A stretch of 64,000 bases of DNA from Dicyema japonicum (GCA_011109175.1 RDEW01000002.1:2086997-2150996); one strand, 5' to 3'; counted from the first letter of the stretch, positions 1 through 12,222 are shown. The notes: a model not told the origin generated them from the sequence alone. Numbers and translations are program-made.

Positions 1-9
1 TACACGCGC

Positions 10-666
10 TTGATTCTCATACTGATTTTTAAGAATTATCTGTTCCATCCAAAATTAACGGTTTGGGGACGTTCCTTTCCTCGTTACCTTTTCATGGAAA
101 GCCTGGAGAATTTCAACAAACTTATTGGCAAGTCTAATGAAGAAATCGCAAATATCAAAATCGACAATGTTGATACAAGCCTTCTTACCAATCAGATTTG
201 GGGGCATCCGCTTAATCTTGATGGTGGACATTTCATTGCTATCCTACTTGTCCCTATATCAACAACACAATACTCATCCAGACTATTCTTCCAGATTTCT
301 GCTCTATTATTTTGCAAAACGCTACTAAAAGAAAGTTACCTCGTCGCTTCTGCAACACCGTGGATAATCTCCCATGTTAGATTCTTCCACGCTCTCCCTG
401 AGAAGGGATTTTTCGAAGGACATCTAGGTCGTCCGCATTTCCTAGTTTATAATGTACAGTCCCAAGATTTTCGTGACTGTAATAGGGAGAGAGTGTCGAG
501 GACATCCGCGGTATATACAACTGCTCTGGAAGTGAGCTACCATAGCATTCTTAGGATAACTTCCATCTCTCCATTTTCACCGTTAATTCAATCGGCTGTG
601 AATTGCATGTTCCGTAAGCTTTTCGTTACAAATCTTTTTTGGAATCCTGATTTTCATCAGCGATAG
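10..666 (+). mobile_element. RT thumb-region remnant of a PHD-RT-REL retrotransposon
   Basis: Read across frames, the segment matches the part just after the RT palm in R2-like non-LTR retrotransposons that carry a restriction-like endonuclease (REL). It shows LIFKNYLFHPKLT (about 15-60), then ESLENFNKLIGKSNEEIA (about 97-150), then IRFGGIRLILMVDISLLSYL in the next frame (about 190-250). The order equals that of intact family members, but the frame shifts at least once. The copy at 38354-38917 continues directly from an RT palm with YLDD, which confirms the assignment. It is a dead fragment. Confidence 0.7.
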
Positions 667-2134
667 TAGCTGATTTTTGTGGTGTGAGTTTATTTTTTCC
701 CAGTGTGACTGATTGACGCCCCATGTTCCAGAATTGTACAGAGGTTGGGGAGGACAAACGAGTTGAAGTTTTTGGATGTTGGGGACTGTTAAGAATGAGG
801 GTCAAGAGGAGTTCTCGTAGTTTAAGGTGGTCCTGATATATTGCTTGAAGATTTTTCTGAAGGTTTTCTTATTCTGGTCAAAGATGGATTGGCCTGGGCA
901 CGGAGGGGATTCCTTTTCTTGTTTGTTTATGCAACCACAAGGTCCACGTGGAAGTAGAATTTAAGGCATTGGTCAAAGATTACTCTCAGGATTTTCGGAG
1001 TTTTGTGATAGGGAGGACTTCTTCAAAATTTTCAGATTCGATTTTATGTTTAACTGAGATCGGTCGGAAGTGAATACTATGACGCTGGACTTGGAGGGGG
1101 AGGGGAGAGGTGGTTAGTCAACAACCAAGATTATAGAGAATAAGTGTGTATGGAGGCGGGCTGAGGCGAAGTGATGTTTCTATCTCAAGGACCATTGTAT
1201 CTTCCATCTCGGTATGCTATTCAGTTGGAGGTTCAATATCAGAGAAATAGCAGAGACTTGTGGGACTCCATTTGAGAGGTAACGGGAGCGAGATATCTAT
1301 GACATAATCAGGGCACTTCAAGTCTGCCACAGAAAAATAATTTCAGCATTTGTGTATGAATGGAGGAATATTCATTACGGTTATCTTGTTACAAAAAACA
1401 CGGGGGAGGTCCCATCAAAAGCCTTAGAAATGTCAATGGAGGTCAAGACAACACAAAGTGGCGTTTGTGATTGTTGAATCCATCAGCAATAAAGTCAGTT
1501 AACTTGGTTAAGTGGGTTGAGGTTGAATGCTTGACGCGGAACCCAAGCTGAGAGCTGTAAGCCTAATTATTCTTATTCTTATGAAAAACTTTGGAGTGCA
1601 TTAAACTAACTAACTATTTGAATAATTGTCTAGAATTAGTAAGAAATTAGAAAATTGGTTGATAAACACAAACGGTTAACAAACACTCTCAGAATTGAGA
1701 ACGAATTTGTCATATAATCTGTAAGGAAATAAGCCAGATATTTTCGTTTTATTGTTTTTGATTCTTGCAATCCTAATCGATTCAGCAGGTTAGTGATCTG
1801 CTTCCTATGAATCTGATGTTTCCACGGCGATAGTTCAAATATGAAGTGCCCAACCGATACATTCTAATAAGAAAAACTAGAGATTTTATTAGACTGAAGT
1901 ATTTATTCATTTTGTCAATGTGTTCCCATTCAATTATCACAGGAAGTTGTAGTGATGAACAAGTGGACGTAGATGGAAACTTGTAGTATTAAATTTTTCA
2001 TATTACAGAAATTGGTTTCGTTGTCAATATGATACTAATTATGATACAAATTACAGTTTATCGAAAAATGAGCTTTGTGTGCAAAACATCATTATCCCTC
2101 ATGGGGAGAGTTTCATAATTAGGCAGATCAAATT
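667..2134. other. No gene seen
   Basis: No coding signal beyond short chance ORFs. Around 1603 there is an (ACTA)-type run (aaactaactaacta) like the 3' tails of LINE fragments elsewhere in the window (9310, 14181, 41830), so the preceding sequence is probably untranslated retrotransposon 3' region. Confidence 0.5.
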
Positions 2135-2269
2135 TTATATTACTGATCTTACGGATTTTGCCACGTGGCGCCATGTGGTGCTGCGTGGTTAATTGGTTAA
2201 ATTTTTCTGCTTGCTTGTCTGTTCCTCCTCTCTCTTCCTAATAGAGTGGCGTCATGTAATCCACCTGTC

Positions 2270-2477
2270 TAGGTGACGCCCAGTGCTAGGCCGGCATGAA
2301 AAAGGATCATTTGCTCTTCCCCACTCCACTGGAGGGGTTTCCAAAACTGCATGTAATGGACGTCTTACCCTTTATGCTGATTCCGGATGGACTCTGTTTC
2401 TGTAGAAGTGTAAACTGGATACACTTAATTAGTTGTTTACTTTAACTTTTTTCTCGGTGTATCCGGGGTTAATAAAT
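2270..2477 (+). repeat. Interspersed repeat with a (TAA)n 3' tail
   Basis: The segment runs from about gccggcatgaaaaagg to gtatccggggttaataaat and ends in ataataataat. An inverted relative occupies 13022-13215, and partial relatives lie near 14925, 17730 and 19576 (inverted) and at 42405-42445 (tail only). A shared body with a short-tandem 3' tail is typical of a non-LTR element 3' end or a SINE mobilised by one. No coding potential is visible. Confidence 0.7.
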
Positions 2478-3092
2478 AATAATAATCTCACATGGGATTT
2501 GTTCAGAAAAGCCTTGTTCAATGTTTCATTACATTTCAGCCATCGTGGGATTGACTACTATTCTGAATATCTGATAAATGAATCCATTCTTGCACAAAAG
2601 ATCGTCACAGAATCAAAACGTGAGTTACCGCTATTTCTTCAGTGGTGTCCGTCATACTTGATGAATTGGAATGAATTTGAGGTTCATGTACTAAATATTC
2701 ATAGTCGCTGTTTGAACGATGAAAGTATAATATATGTAAACTCCCTAACTTTCCCCTCTACCATTTACACCATGTCATATATCATTAATTAATAGAGATT
2801 TGGATTATGCAATTCCCTCATATTCATAGAAATCGAATTTGCTGAGATATTGAAATTAGTTGAAAGGTTGGGAAAACACGAAAGTGAAAAGTGCCTCATA
2901 GCTGATATTAATAAAGTATTCAGCCACCTTCTGTTTGAATTGTGGAATTTTTCAAAAAATAAAATTTCAAATATGATAGAAAAAATACACAATGATTTTT
3001 ATATAACTTCGAAGTCTGATTCCAATAAGTATGGAAAATTAAATAATGTGGAACAATCAATACTTTTTATAGGTCACCAAAATATATATTAG
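2478..3092 (+). pseudogene. Unrecognised decayed coding-like sequence
   Basis: Open stretches at 2433-2792 and 2850-3092 read like ordinary protein (for example HFSHRGIDYYSEYLINES and KLVERLGKHESEKCLIADI). They recur with frame damage in copy 2 (42415-42950). A 23-nt GT...TAG segment at about 2679-2701 could be a mini-intron, but the join soon meets a stop. I do not recognise the product. It may be captured host exons or an untypical retroelement ORF. Confidence 0.25.
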
Positions 3093-3379
3093 ACATTTTG
3101 TTGACAACATCAACACTATTTGATGATCCAATAATATTGACGGTACAGTTTCAAAGGTAAATTTCATAATTCAAATGAGGCTGATAGAAATAAGTAGGCA
3201 ATACGTAACGAAAATCAAATAGTTGAGAATAATCCAAATTTATAGGTTATTAAAATATATATTAGACATATAGCAGCCTTCAACACTATTTGAAGATCCA
3301 ATAATCTAATATTGAAGCAAATATATGACAATAGAACAAATAAAAGAAAAAATAAATGACCACAACAAGGTGGTAACTA

Positions 3380-3692
3380 CTGAATAATGTACTATTGTTA
3401 AAAGGTTTGCCATATTGTAAAACAATTTTTAAAAACAAATAAAATAAATAAATTAATTAATAAATATATCTTAATAATAAAATAATAAATAAATAAATCT
3501 ACAATTGAAGTGTTTTGACTCTCACGATAGCGTAACTGAATAATGTACTATTGTTAAAAGGTTTGCCATATTATAAAACAATTTTTAAAAACAAATAAAA
3601 TAAATAAATTAATTAATAAATATATCTTAATAATAAATTAATTAATAAATATATCTACAATTGAAGTGTTTTGACTCTCACGATAGCATAGG
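3380..3692 (+). repeat. AT-rich tandem duplication, period about 156 bp
   Basis: The block starting ctgaataatgtactattg at 3380 restarts at 3536 with near identity and carries the same AT-rich (aaataaat)n centre and the same end (ttttgactctcacgatag). Copy 2 of the large duplication has only one unit (about 43370-43490), so one copy gained or lost a unit after the large duplication. Confidence 0.85.
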
Positions 3693-3841
3693 AACGAAGA
3701 AACATCGGGTACAGTTGAGGTATACTGAGATCATTTGATGGCCTTCCCACAAAATTATTTAATATCATTGTGATTTTTTGCTATTAGGTGATACAAGCTT
3801 CCAATAATTACAGAATGCTTATTCAATTATTTATTAACTGT

Positions 3842-4579
3842 CCCATGGTAAAGTTTCATAATTCAAATGTGGCTGATCTTATTTTATTCAAAAAACAGGT
3901 TATTAGTTTTTCTGTTTAACATGATTAATTAGCTCAACTATTTATTATCGGAAGCCAGCCATGGATTGCAGGAAAAGAAAGCTTAGAATGACACGATGAA
4001 TTTTCTAGGACATTGGGCTCTCTGTTATTAGGGGTAACTCTTCAGGTGTTAATGCCTTCAGCCATAATTGAGACTTTTTTTTTAAATTGACTTCATTGAC
4101 CTTATTTTTATTGATTAATTTTTAGTTTCCATTAAATATTAGCGTGGCGTTATGTGGTCTACCAATGTAAAAGGATTTGAAAACCTCCAGAGGGCACCTA
4201 ATGCCTACGGAAAAAGGACCGATAGACCCCATTCTCTGGAGACAATCTTGTCCAATGTCGATGCATTTTGCGGAAGATCGAACCTTCCCGGAGGAATTCC
4301 TTTGCCCATCGAAGAGAAAAGCATGTAACGACTCTCTAGCTAAACATATTTGGAATTAAAGAAAAAATCAGGGAACTCCGCTCACTCTACCCTACATTCT
4401 GGAGAGACATATCTCCTTTTCGAAATTTGTTGGAGATGTTGATTTAACAGAAATAATTAGAATCTCTCTCGGGACAACGGAAGGAAGACTATGCTTCGTG
4501 AATATATACGTTCCTGGTTCCTGCCTGAAGAGCTATATATTTAAACTCCAAGACCACTAGAAAGATAGGTCACAAGTAA
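3842..4579. other. No gene seen
   Basis: A 60-codon ORF at 4177-4359 (+) has no recognisable motif and no neighbour support. The sequence ends with an accaactaatt-like stretch near 4545-4590 that resembles LINE tails. Confidence 0.4.
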
Positions 4580-5320
4580 CTAATTAGGTGATCTCAGCCT
4601 CCAACAACATCCGAACTCTCTTTGCTGGTCTTTTGATGACTTAACCGCATTCCGGAAGCGCCTTCTCTTCTTTCTGCATAGGAATTCAATCGGCCTGCAC
4701 GATTTTATAACCGTCCGAAATTCCTCTGCATGGGCTACCTTTTCCTTGAATGGGTTTCCCAGTTCCTTGCAAAAATGTAGATAGCCGTTGCTATTCTTCA
4801 ACGTCGCCTCCTCAGAAACGAGGTCGCCAATTGAGATGTCAGTGTGGTGCATTTTTCCGCCTGAGAGTTCAAACGATCAATTCTCGAAGTGGGAATGGCA
4901 AATCTCCAGGCGGAGCAGGCATATTCAATAGTAGGAACAATGACTTGTTGGTAGACCTTGTTGACGCAAGCAACGAGGGGGAGGGGCTCTTCTTTATGAT
5001 CGCTTTTAAAATGTTCCATTTCCAAAGACCCTTGGCAAGTACATCCTCCACATGACTCGAGAACGTCATCAGAGAGTCCATAACTACCCAAGGATCTTCT
5101 GGGTCCGCGTAGAAGGGATAGAAGTATCTCCAAAAAACAGTTCGAGTCCATCCTAAAATCTTCTATCAGTAATGAAAATGGTGAACTAAGATTTAGATGC
5201 TGACATACATAACATATTTGCAGATAACCAGTCACATAACCGGTTTAGGTGTGACTGAGCATCTTGAACATTGGCAGCGTATATAATCAGTTTGGTGGCC
5301 AACTCCTCGATTAAGAAGAT
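4580..5320 (-). mobile_element. Jockey/CR1-like LINE, RT 3' part, frameshifted
   Basis: On the minus strand, in shifting frames, there is a post-motif-C block (LIIYAANVQDAQSHLNRLC then DWLSANMLCMSASKS, about 5300-5200), then KVYQQVIVPTIEYACSAW (about 4960-4905), the usual post-RT block of Jockey/CR1 elements. A basic tail (RPIEFLCRKKRRRF) follows. No frame is open throughout, so it is inactive. The flanking linker pieces at 5261-6437 lie in the opposite orientation. Confidence 0.7.
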
Positions 5321-6437
5321 ACTTAGTCATTAGCATGAACATTTCAGCAAGGAGATCATCGATCTCATAAAATAGAGGCGTGCTATCAAAAGGAGCGATG
5401 TACGGGACACTATCTTACCTAAACCAGACGATCTCAGATCATGTCATTTTCAGCAAGGAGATCATCGATCTCATAAAATAGAGGCGTGCTATCAAATGGA
5501 GTGATGTACGGGACACAATCCTACCTAAACCAGACGATCTCAGATCATGTCATCCAAAAAAAATTCAAGGAGGAATGAGTTCGTCTCCAGTTTTGATCAC
5601 CAGACAAAACCATCTGAATTCTGGAACACCGTAAAGTTTGTATCCACTGGGCAAACCTCACACAACCTCGTACAAGTCTGGAATCGACAAATATCGAAAA
5701 ATGAAATCATTCAAGAAAGGTTTGATAGCCAATTATTACGCATGGGCATCCCGTTACATTTTTTGACCTTGAAAAGTTCTTTTGATTATTCGACATTTAA
5801 TGTCACCGTCCGTTGGAGGAATGTCTAGCTTATTTCTAAAAAATAAATGCACAACAATAAATAAATAAGGGAAATTTATTAGAATTGTCATTAAAAACTA
5901 NCTGATTTTGTGGTTGAACATTGGCAGCGTATATAATCAGTTTGGTGGCCAACTCCTCGATTAAGAAGATACTTACTCATTAGCATGAACATTTCAGCAA
6001 GCAGATCATCGATCTCATAAAATAGAGGCGTGCTATCAAATGGAGCGATGTACGGGACACTATCCTACCTAAACCAGACGATCTTAGATCATGTCATCCA
6101 AAAAAAGTCGAGAAGGAAAGAGTTCGTCTCCAGTTTTGATCACCAGACCAAACCATCTGAATTCTGGAACACCGTAAAGTTTATATCCACTGGGCAAACC
6201 TCACACAACCTCCTACACGTCTGGAATCGACAAATATCTACAAATGAAATCATTCAAGGAAGGTTTAATGGCCTATTATTACGCATGTTACATTTTTTGA
6301 CCTTGAAAAAGTCTTTTGATTATCCGACATTTAATGTCACCGTCCGTTGGAGGAATGTTTAGCTTATTTCTAAAAAATAATTGCACAACAATAAAAAAAA
6401 TAAAGGAAATTTATTAGAATTGTTATTAAAAACTAAA
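5261..6437 (+). repeat. Tandemly repeated LINE linker segment, with a single N in the middle
   Basis: The block gaacattggcagcgtatata... at 5261 recurs at 5919. Inside the first copy a sub-block (tttcagcaaggagatcatcg) is repeated again. Both copies encode the EN-RT linker of a Jockey-like LINE: SSFDHQTKPSEFWNTVKF at 5589-5642 and 6126-6179, followed by STGQTSHNL. The copies differ by about 5% and by indels. A lone N at 5901 lies between them, so part of this structure may come from scaffolding. Confidence 0.7.
5901..5901. other. Single-base gap (N)
   Basis: Sits between two copies of a LINE linker block. Probably a contig join. Confidence 0.8.
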
Positions 6438-7172
6438 AAAATATTATATTTAAAAAAATTAATCACACGAGATAAATCATTCTTGTTGGTTTCTAAATCC
6501 AAAAAATCGAAAAAATTGGTAAAATTCCTCCAACGGACAGTGACAGATTATAAAGATTTTATTTTTATAGCGCCAAACTTAAATTTCTATCGTGATATTT
6601 TGCTTGGAAGATTTTTCTGTTGTTATTGGGTTTCTACAAGGGTTTTGTGAAAGACTGCTTGGATTATGCTTTGGATAATACTTTCCCGAAAATCTTCCGA
6701 GGCACCGAAAATATAGGCTTGTTAAGAAAATAGAGAATTTCTTTATTATCAATGAAAGTATTGTAAATGTGCAATAAATGTACAGACTGTATCTTAAATA
6801 CACTGATCTCAAGTTAGTCATATCCCTGGATAATGAAGCCGAAATGGAGCTTGTGGCGAAATCATTACACGGGTTTTCACGCGAAGGAGTAAATAAAATT
6901 GAGTATGAATGTCGACAAAAATACTGTACTGCCAAAAATGAGATAATCAGAAAAGTCATTCGAAAATGTGAAGTTTTTAAATTTTCGCTTCCTTGCTGCA
7001 GAAATAATTAATATTTTATCGAATAATCTTTAGTTCGAAGTTAATGTAACGGGCTTCCCATAGGTATCGTGTGGCCCATGTGACATATTTTTGTATCGAC
7101 CAAATAAAGATGAAGGGAAACAGAATCCGCAAATATGATTACTTCATCGAATAATCCATAGATCATTCAGAG
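6438..7172. other. No recognisable gene
   Basis: Overlapping ORFs of 77-126 codons exist on both strands (6579-6959 minus, 6778-7011 plus). None shows a domain, and the region lacks splice-like GTAT...TAG pairs that would join them convincingly. Confidence 0.35.
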
Positions 7173-7485
7173 ATGGATAACTTCCTGTCTGGCAGAGTGT
7201 AGCCCACTCTGGCAATGTCGAGAAAATTTCATGTACGTTACCTTCCGAACGAAGTGCCGAAAGCTATGTCCTACCACTGCTGTAATTAATCTTCATTTGA
7301 GCAGCATAGCTGATACTGAGAATACTCTNATGGATAACTTCCTGTCTGGCAGAGTGTAGCCCACTCTGGCAATGTCGAGAAAATTTCATGTACGTTACCT
7401 TCCGAACGAAGTGCCGAAAGCTATGTCCTACCACTGCTGTAATTAATCTTCATTTGAGCAGCATAGCTGATACTGAGAATACTCT
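7173..7485 (+). repeat. Two identical 156-bp blocks separated by one N (assembly join)
   Basis: 7173-7328 and 7330-7485 read the same base for base, with the N at 7329 between them. Old tandem copies elsewhere in this window have diverged. Perfect identity around a one-base gap is what results when two overlapping contig ends are placed end to end rather than merged. The real genome probably has one copy. Confidence 0.9.
7329..7329. other. Single-base gap (N) at an unmerged overlap
   Basis: Flanked by identical 156-bp blocks (see 7173-7485). Confidence 0.9.
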
Positions 7486-7790
7486 TGTTTTCCCCTATGT
7501 AGATTATCTGGTCCTCGCAGTTCGGGATAGGATTATTTCTAGGGCTTCAGTTAGACTCCAAAAACACTTGGACTCCCTGGAGTCATGATTATTAGCACAC
7601 CACCACACCCCATTTCCTTCAACATCAAGTTTCAAGATTATCACTCAGAATCCACTCTTTTGTAAAATATCCGGGTAAACCTGGCTCGTCTACGATGTGA
7701 AACTACCTTTCTCTACAGACGTACGTGTGTAAACTGGATGATCTAAAAGATTTCCACTGTTCCTCATTTAACCGCTAGAAGTTGACAGCA
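7486..7790 (+). mobile_element. Reverse-transcriptase fragment (YVDD-like motif)
   Basis: The plus strand reads FPYVDYLVLAVRDRIIS (7489-7539), corresponding to RT motif C with YVDD changed to YVDY, followed by SVRLQKHLDSLES and, frameshifted, TFLYRRTCV. The spacing fits a LINE-type RT 3' portion. It is short, has stops, and is not active. Confidence 0.5.
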
Positions 7791-8487
7791 AACCACCTTT
7801 TTGAATTTCCTGTTACAATGTTCGTCTACAATGCCAAGACCGCCCGATCAATGGGAACGACCGGCACTGGCTGCGTCCTACCTAATTTCTACTGGTCTCC
7901 TATAGTAGACTGGGGTTGCTAAACTTGCTATCCCCAAATAAGCTTAATTTAACAATTGGGGGTATATTTTGATGTAATTATAAAGTGTGTATGGGAGATG
8001 AAAATACGAAATATAATTTTAATGTGGTTAAAAAAGTTTATTAAAAATTAATCGAGAGTTACAACTTTGCCCACGGATATTTGGGTTTACCACGACTTTC
8101 TGAAGTGACTCCATTTACAATATATGTTTTGGGAGAGGATTATTAACCAATCAAATATTATAGAATTCTGAGTTCAACTCTATTACTTCATGCCAGTTAA
8201 AATTCAGGAAAACGACTTGGATTTATTCTTACCGTTGTAAACGACTACTCCCAAATTGGTATAATCAATTCAAAACTGTAATTTTTTGTTTAGTAGAACC
8301 TCATTCCTTCTGCATTTCACGTCAAAATAGAATTCGAAATTCTCAAAGGTAAACAATGCACTTTCCGAGGAGCCATATTTTTCATAATTTGTCTCATTAG
8401 CTATCGCTCCCCTCAGGCAAAACACAGTCTTTATTTTAAGCAAAGAACAGTTTTTTTTATAACTAATCGATGATGGGAAAACCAATA
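7791..8487. other. No gene seen
   Basis: AT-rich sequence with only chance ORFs (longest 71 codons, 8270-8485 minus). No repeat in this window matches it. Confidence 0.4.
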
Positions 8488-8695
8488 AATGTTATTCACT
8501 TCATTTGTTTTCTTTTTTGTTAGGTTCCTATATAGATCCGGTTCCGCAGTGAGATGTTCACTGATGACGGCGTCACTCGTCAAGGCAAAGCATAGAGATG
8601 TGAGGAGCATTCAACCGAAATGTACAGTATGGGTGTCGAACTAGCGACCTTCAGGCATCTTGCCCCTCACCCGTTGCACTGCGCCAAGGTAAAAA
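8488..8695 (-). mobile_element. tRNA-derived SINE
   Basis: Read on the minus strand from 8695, the head is TTGGCGCAGTGCAACGGG (A-box-like), then GGTCGCTAGTTCGACACCC (B-box-like). A core follows (GACGAGTGACGCCGTCATC then AGTGAACATCTCACTGCGGAAC) that is shared almost exactly with the SINE at 60289-60586. The head sequence differs between the two copies while the core is conserved, as in SINE superfamilies with exchanged tRNA heads. The AT-rich tail lies toward 8488. Confidence 0.8.
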
Positions 8696-9309
8696 CGTTT
8701 GATTAATAATTCTTTAGTTGATATATTTTAATTTTAGTCAATTTTTGTTAAATATTATCCAAAGACTATAATTTTGATAAAAATAATGAAGAAAAGAAAT
8801 GACAAAAGCAAAGACAGTGAGAACATTCATAGTCCCCTTATTGGACAAACTTGTATACCATTTTACCAGCTAATAATGCTCTCACACTGATTTGTTCTAA
8901 TATTGCCACATTTAAATTTATAAGATCAAAAGTAAAAGTCAATATTTGAATTATTTGATTACTCTGTTCTATTCTACTTATTATCAATGATTTTAATGTA
9001 TTCAAATTCCCTGTGATCTTCACAGATGGATTCTCTTGACTGACCTCTTTTAGTCTAAATTTGTGTAATAATTACTTTCTCATTCTAGCCTGTTCTTACA
9101 CATTCATCGATTTGGCTGTCCTGAAGAATGTGAGAGATTATCCTTTCTTAATTTACCAGCAATCCTTATATAGTTTTAATATATACATTTTCAATGAGTT
9201 TGAGAATATATCCAACCTATCAACAACATCATTGTGGGGACTCACTGCAAATGGAAGTGTGCTTTTAATCCCTTTATTATTAAATTATTCCAAAGACCAA
9301 GGGTAACCA

Positions 9310-9832
9310 AACTAACTAACTACTTGATCCTGACTCGTTCCAGCGTTCCAGAATTTGTCTCCAGGTAACGATATTGTCCCCAGGGAAAGAATAGTTGGAT
9401 TCTCTTGATGCCGGCCAGGTATTGGGAGTCTCCTCAGTAAGGTGGATCCAATGACGGAAGCAAAACAATTTTTGAAAAACTAGCAACATAGCAGCGCATG
9501 GCGCCACGAGGCCAAAATCCCAAATATAATCTTTTCCTTTGAAATCTCTTTGCTGTTAATCAATTTAATGTTTAAATCAGTAAATTCTTAATCATCAAGA
9601 TTTTCATTAAAATTTTCTTATATTTAATTATTTTACAGACCTCAATTATGATTTGCATGTCCACTTCGTTCCTCAATAGTTGTCTTCGTTACGAAATCTG
9701 GGATCCGTAGCTTGACGCTCGTTTTGCAGTCACTACCAAGTAAACCATGTTGGGTATGTTTGGTAAGACTGTAAGTAGTTTTCTCCACTAACAAGCAACC
9801 CACATGAAAACCAATTGGATTAAAAAAGTTTC
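9310..9832. other. No gene; starts at a LINE-like (ACTA)n tail
   Basis: ccaaactaactaactac at about 9307-9323 closes a plus-strand element whose body (9061-9306) has no recognisable domain. The rest is unassigned. Confidence 0.35.
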
Positions 9833-10126
9833 TTGGTTGCCATCCACCGGCCATCGATATCAGTGAATCTTCTTTTAAACAAGGAGCTCCCTCGCTGCGG
9901 TCATCACGTGGATCTTAACACCTTCCCATATAAGTTGCAACTCATCCCTAGATGTAACCTTTATGACTACGAGACAGATCACCTATTCTCGTGTCCTGAC
10001 GTTCTTTCAATGTCCTCACCGCACGAAATTAACTTTTTGGATCTCTGGAAGCGTATTTTATTGTTCTTTACTCAAAAAATTAAAGACTCACTACAGTATA
10101 TACGTGGATTCAAAGAGAGGTCTTGA
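9833..10126 (+). mobile_element. LINE ORF2 C-terminal zinc-motif remnant
   Basis: The ORF ends RCNLYDYETDHLFSCPDV...LDLWKR. The C-x(n)-T-D-H-L-F-x-C-P arrangement is the cysteine/histidine motif found after the RT and RNase H regions of Jockey- and R1-type LINEs. Upstream coding is missing and no RT is adjacent, so it is a truncated 3' remnant. Confidence 0.5.
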
Positions 10127-10679
10127 CTAACTTTGAGTATTGGTGTTTTGTGAAACCCTTACATAACTCGATGTACTTTCTAAGGTTTTTATGCCATTAC
10201 CTTGATATACTCAATCCAATAATAAAGAGATAAGTGATATCTTTTCTATCTTTCAGTTGACTTTATCATTGTGAATTATTAGAGTTGACTAGACGCACTT
10301 AACCGGACTACCCACCTATATTTTAAACAAAATGATTAATTTTTATTAAAATAAAATATATCATTTATTAACATAACAATCCATCTAAAATGGTCCCCGC
10401 CGACATTATTGACGTTTCGTTGCCTCTCACGATTGCAACATAGATCAGTTGTAGAAGCCATCGGGTCTCACGTGCGTCGTGGCTTTATAGTGTAGCTAGG
10501 CGTCCAAGTTTCTTTAGTAAACAAACTTTTATTAAATATAAATATTTCCGGTTTATTTTATATAAATTCATTCTGGATAGTCGTATATCTCTGATTTCGG
10601 TAGATTATTTGTGCTTGGGTATTATAGGAGTTTAATATCTAATTATATCGGTTGAACGAATGTGTGAAGGTTCATAAAA
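10127..10679. other. No gene seen
   Basis: Unassigned AT-rich sequence on both strands. Confidence 0.4.
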
Positions 10680-11168
10680 AAGCTCGACTCGCTTCAGGGA
10701 GATCTGAAGACATTGCTCGTAAAAAATGCTGACGTCTTGAAAGATGAAAGAGATTTGGAGAGCTTGATGCATAGAAAGCAGGTCTCTCTGAATCTCCGGA
10801 TACGTCTATTTTATGCGTTCATAAAACCAATCTTACAACTAAAGAACGTGGGGAACGTCGAATGGAGATCTTAACGGAATCGACAGATACTAAAAAAACC
10901 AAATGTGAAAAACAATAGGTATCTACTCAAAAGAGATCTCAGAGCCGATAAGATAAGTGATAAAATCTCGATGATTACTTTTTCGGAATACTTCTACCAG
11001 CAAAATACGACCCCGCGTGTTTTTTGCAATAGTCTATGCACACTTATCGTAATAACATTCCCAAATGTATTATCACCCTATCTCTCTATGATACATTTAA
11101 AAAAGTTCTGTTCAAAACTCTATAAAAAATATAAATCCTACAACATCAGTCATGTGACTATGCAATAA
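10680..11168 (+). mobile_element. Possible RTE-like LINE fragment
   Basis: SLNLRIRLFYAFIKPIL (about 10783-10833) resembles the post-RT block of RTE-type LINEs (compare KMRLHLCNGIVLPVLMYN at 15695 and after). The ORF at 10905-11168 that follows has no recognisable domain. Weak assignment. Confidence 0.35.
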
Positions 11169-11479
11169 AGTATGAAATCTACCGATTTTAGCTAACATTG
11201 TGATTTACACATAGTTTTGTAACATTTCCAATGCTCTTAATAGCTTATAGGCATCTTCGACTGTAATTGAAAGCTCCCCCTATTTTATTCAAACGCTCCA
11301 CATTGAATGTTTTATTAATTTTACATTCCAAGACCACGGTCAAACCAAACTAGTTATTAGGTGATCTAGACGGGGTCTATTAGAGACCTCATCTTGCCCC
11401 GGTGTTACTCCTTCATGCCGCGCGTGACCGTACTAGGCGGCTGACTGATTAACAAGATCGCAGTACCTCATTCTGAATT

Positions 11480-11662
11480 CCAGTCGCATAAGTGCCTCTG
11501 AATTATTATCAGAGCTAATCTTTAAGGAAATCAATAACTCTGAGAAATTACTTAACAATAGAAAAACTGGAGTCCAGTCGCATAGGGGCCTCTGAATTAT
11601 TCTCAGAGCTAATCGTTAGGGAAATCAATAACTCTGAGAAATTACTTAACAATAGAAAAAAC
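11480..11662 (+). repeat. Tandem duplication, period 94 bp
   Basis: ccagtcgcata...aatagaaaaactggagt (11480-11573) repeats from 11574 with a few substitutions (aagtgcc/aggggcc, attattatc/attattctc). It lies in sequence with no gene. Confidence 0.9.
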
Positions 11663-11788
11663 TGCAAACCATAGTGGATTGTTGAAAAACTAATTTTAGG
11701 GAAGCCATCAACACGGTGAAGCTCAAGTTGTCGAAAACTCCGCTATTTTTAAATATTTTTTATAATATTTTAAATATTATTTTATTTT

Positions 11789-12220
11789 TTGTATTTCTTG
11801 TTTAAATTTATTATCTTAGTTATTTTAGGCAAAAATAATTTGATAAATGAAAAGCCGTCCGAAATCTTATACAAGAGAACAATAACTAAGCCAATATCAT
11901 GTGATATTACTGATTCAAGATGGAAGCTCTTTGGACACATACTCCGCCACGATATGGGAGCCCCTGCCAACATAGCAACGGAAGAGTATTTTGTCTTAGA
12001 AGCTTCTCGTTTCCGCGGCCGGCCGAGGACAACACTGCCGGTTATTCTAGATGAAGATCTCAAGAGGATTGGAAAGTGCCTTAAAGATGGGGACGATATA
12101 GATATGCTACGGAACATGGCAACGGATCGAAAAAGATGGGCGACGTTAATTAGATTGTTAATTTTTCGTGTTGCACATGCTTTGTCATGATCTTGGCATC
12201 GCGTACGTGACTATAATAAT
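11789..12220 (+). mobile_element. RTE-like LINE, ORF2 C-terminus and 3' tail
   Basis: A 133-codon ORF carries the typical C-terminal block of RTE-like ORF2 proteins: RWKLFGHILRHDMGAPANIA, RFRGRPRTTLPVILDEDLKR, then a short helical end. It closes with the 3' tail ctataataataaa at about 12210. A second copy of this end is at 18480-18745. 5' truncation just before the domain is normal for LINE insertion. The RT is absent. Confidence 0.85.
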
Positions 12221-12222
12221 AA

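Larger units (their letters stand above)
1..3841 (+). repeat. Large duplication, copy 1 (truncated by window start)
   Basis: This stretch repeats at 38493-43640 in the same orientation with only scattered substitutions and small indels. The match begins at base 1 (it may extend further left) and fades near 3841, after a shared block about an acatcgggtacagtt-like motif. Copy 1 keeps the empty site (ttggttaag, 1504-1512) of the 1754-bp element inserted in copy 2. It also holds about 300 bp (2135-2450) that copy 2 lacks. A third, inverted fragment lies at 29990-30250. This is a repeated unit made of older transposon debris, not a gene. Confidence 0.9.

Noticed and set aside
3420-3660. CRISPR-like or satellite array
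   Set aside because: Only two AT-rich units, no regular spacers, eukaryotic context.
4750-5055. 101-codon plus ORF
   Set aside because: Antisense shadow of the LINE RT remnant on the minus strand.
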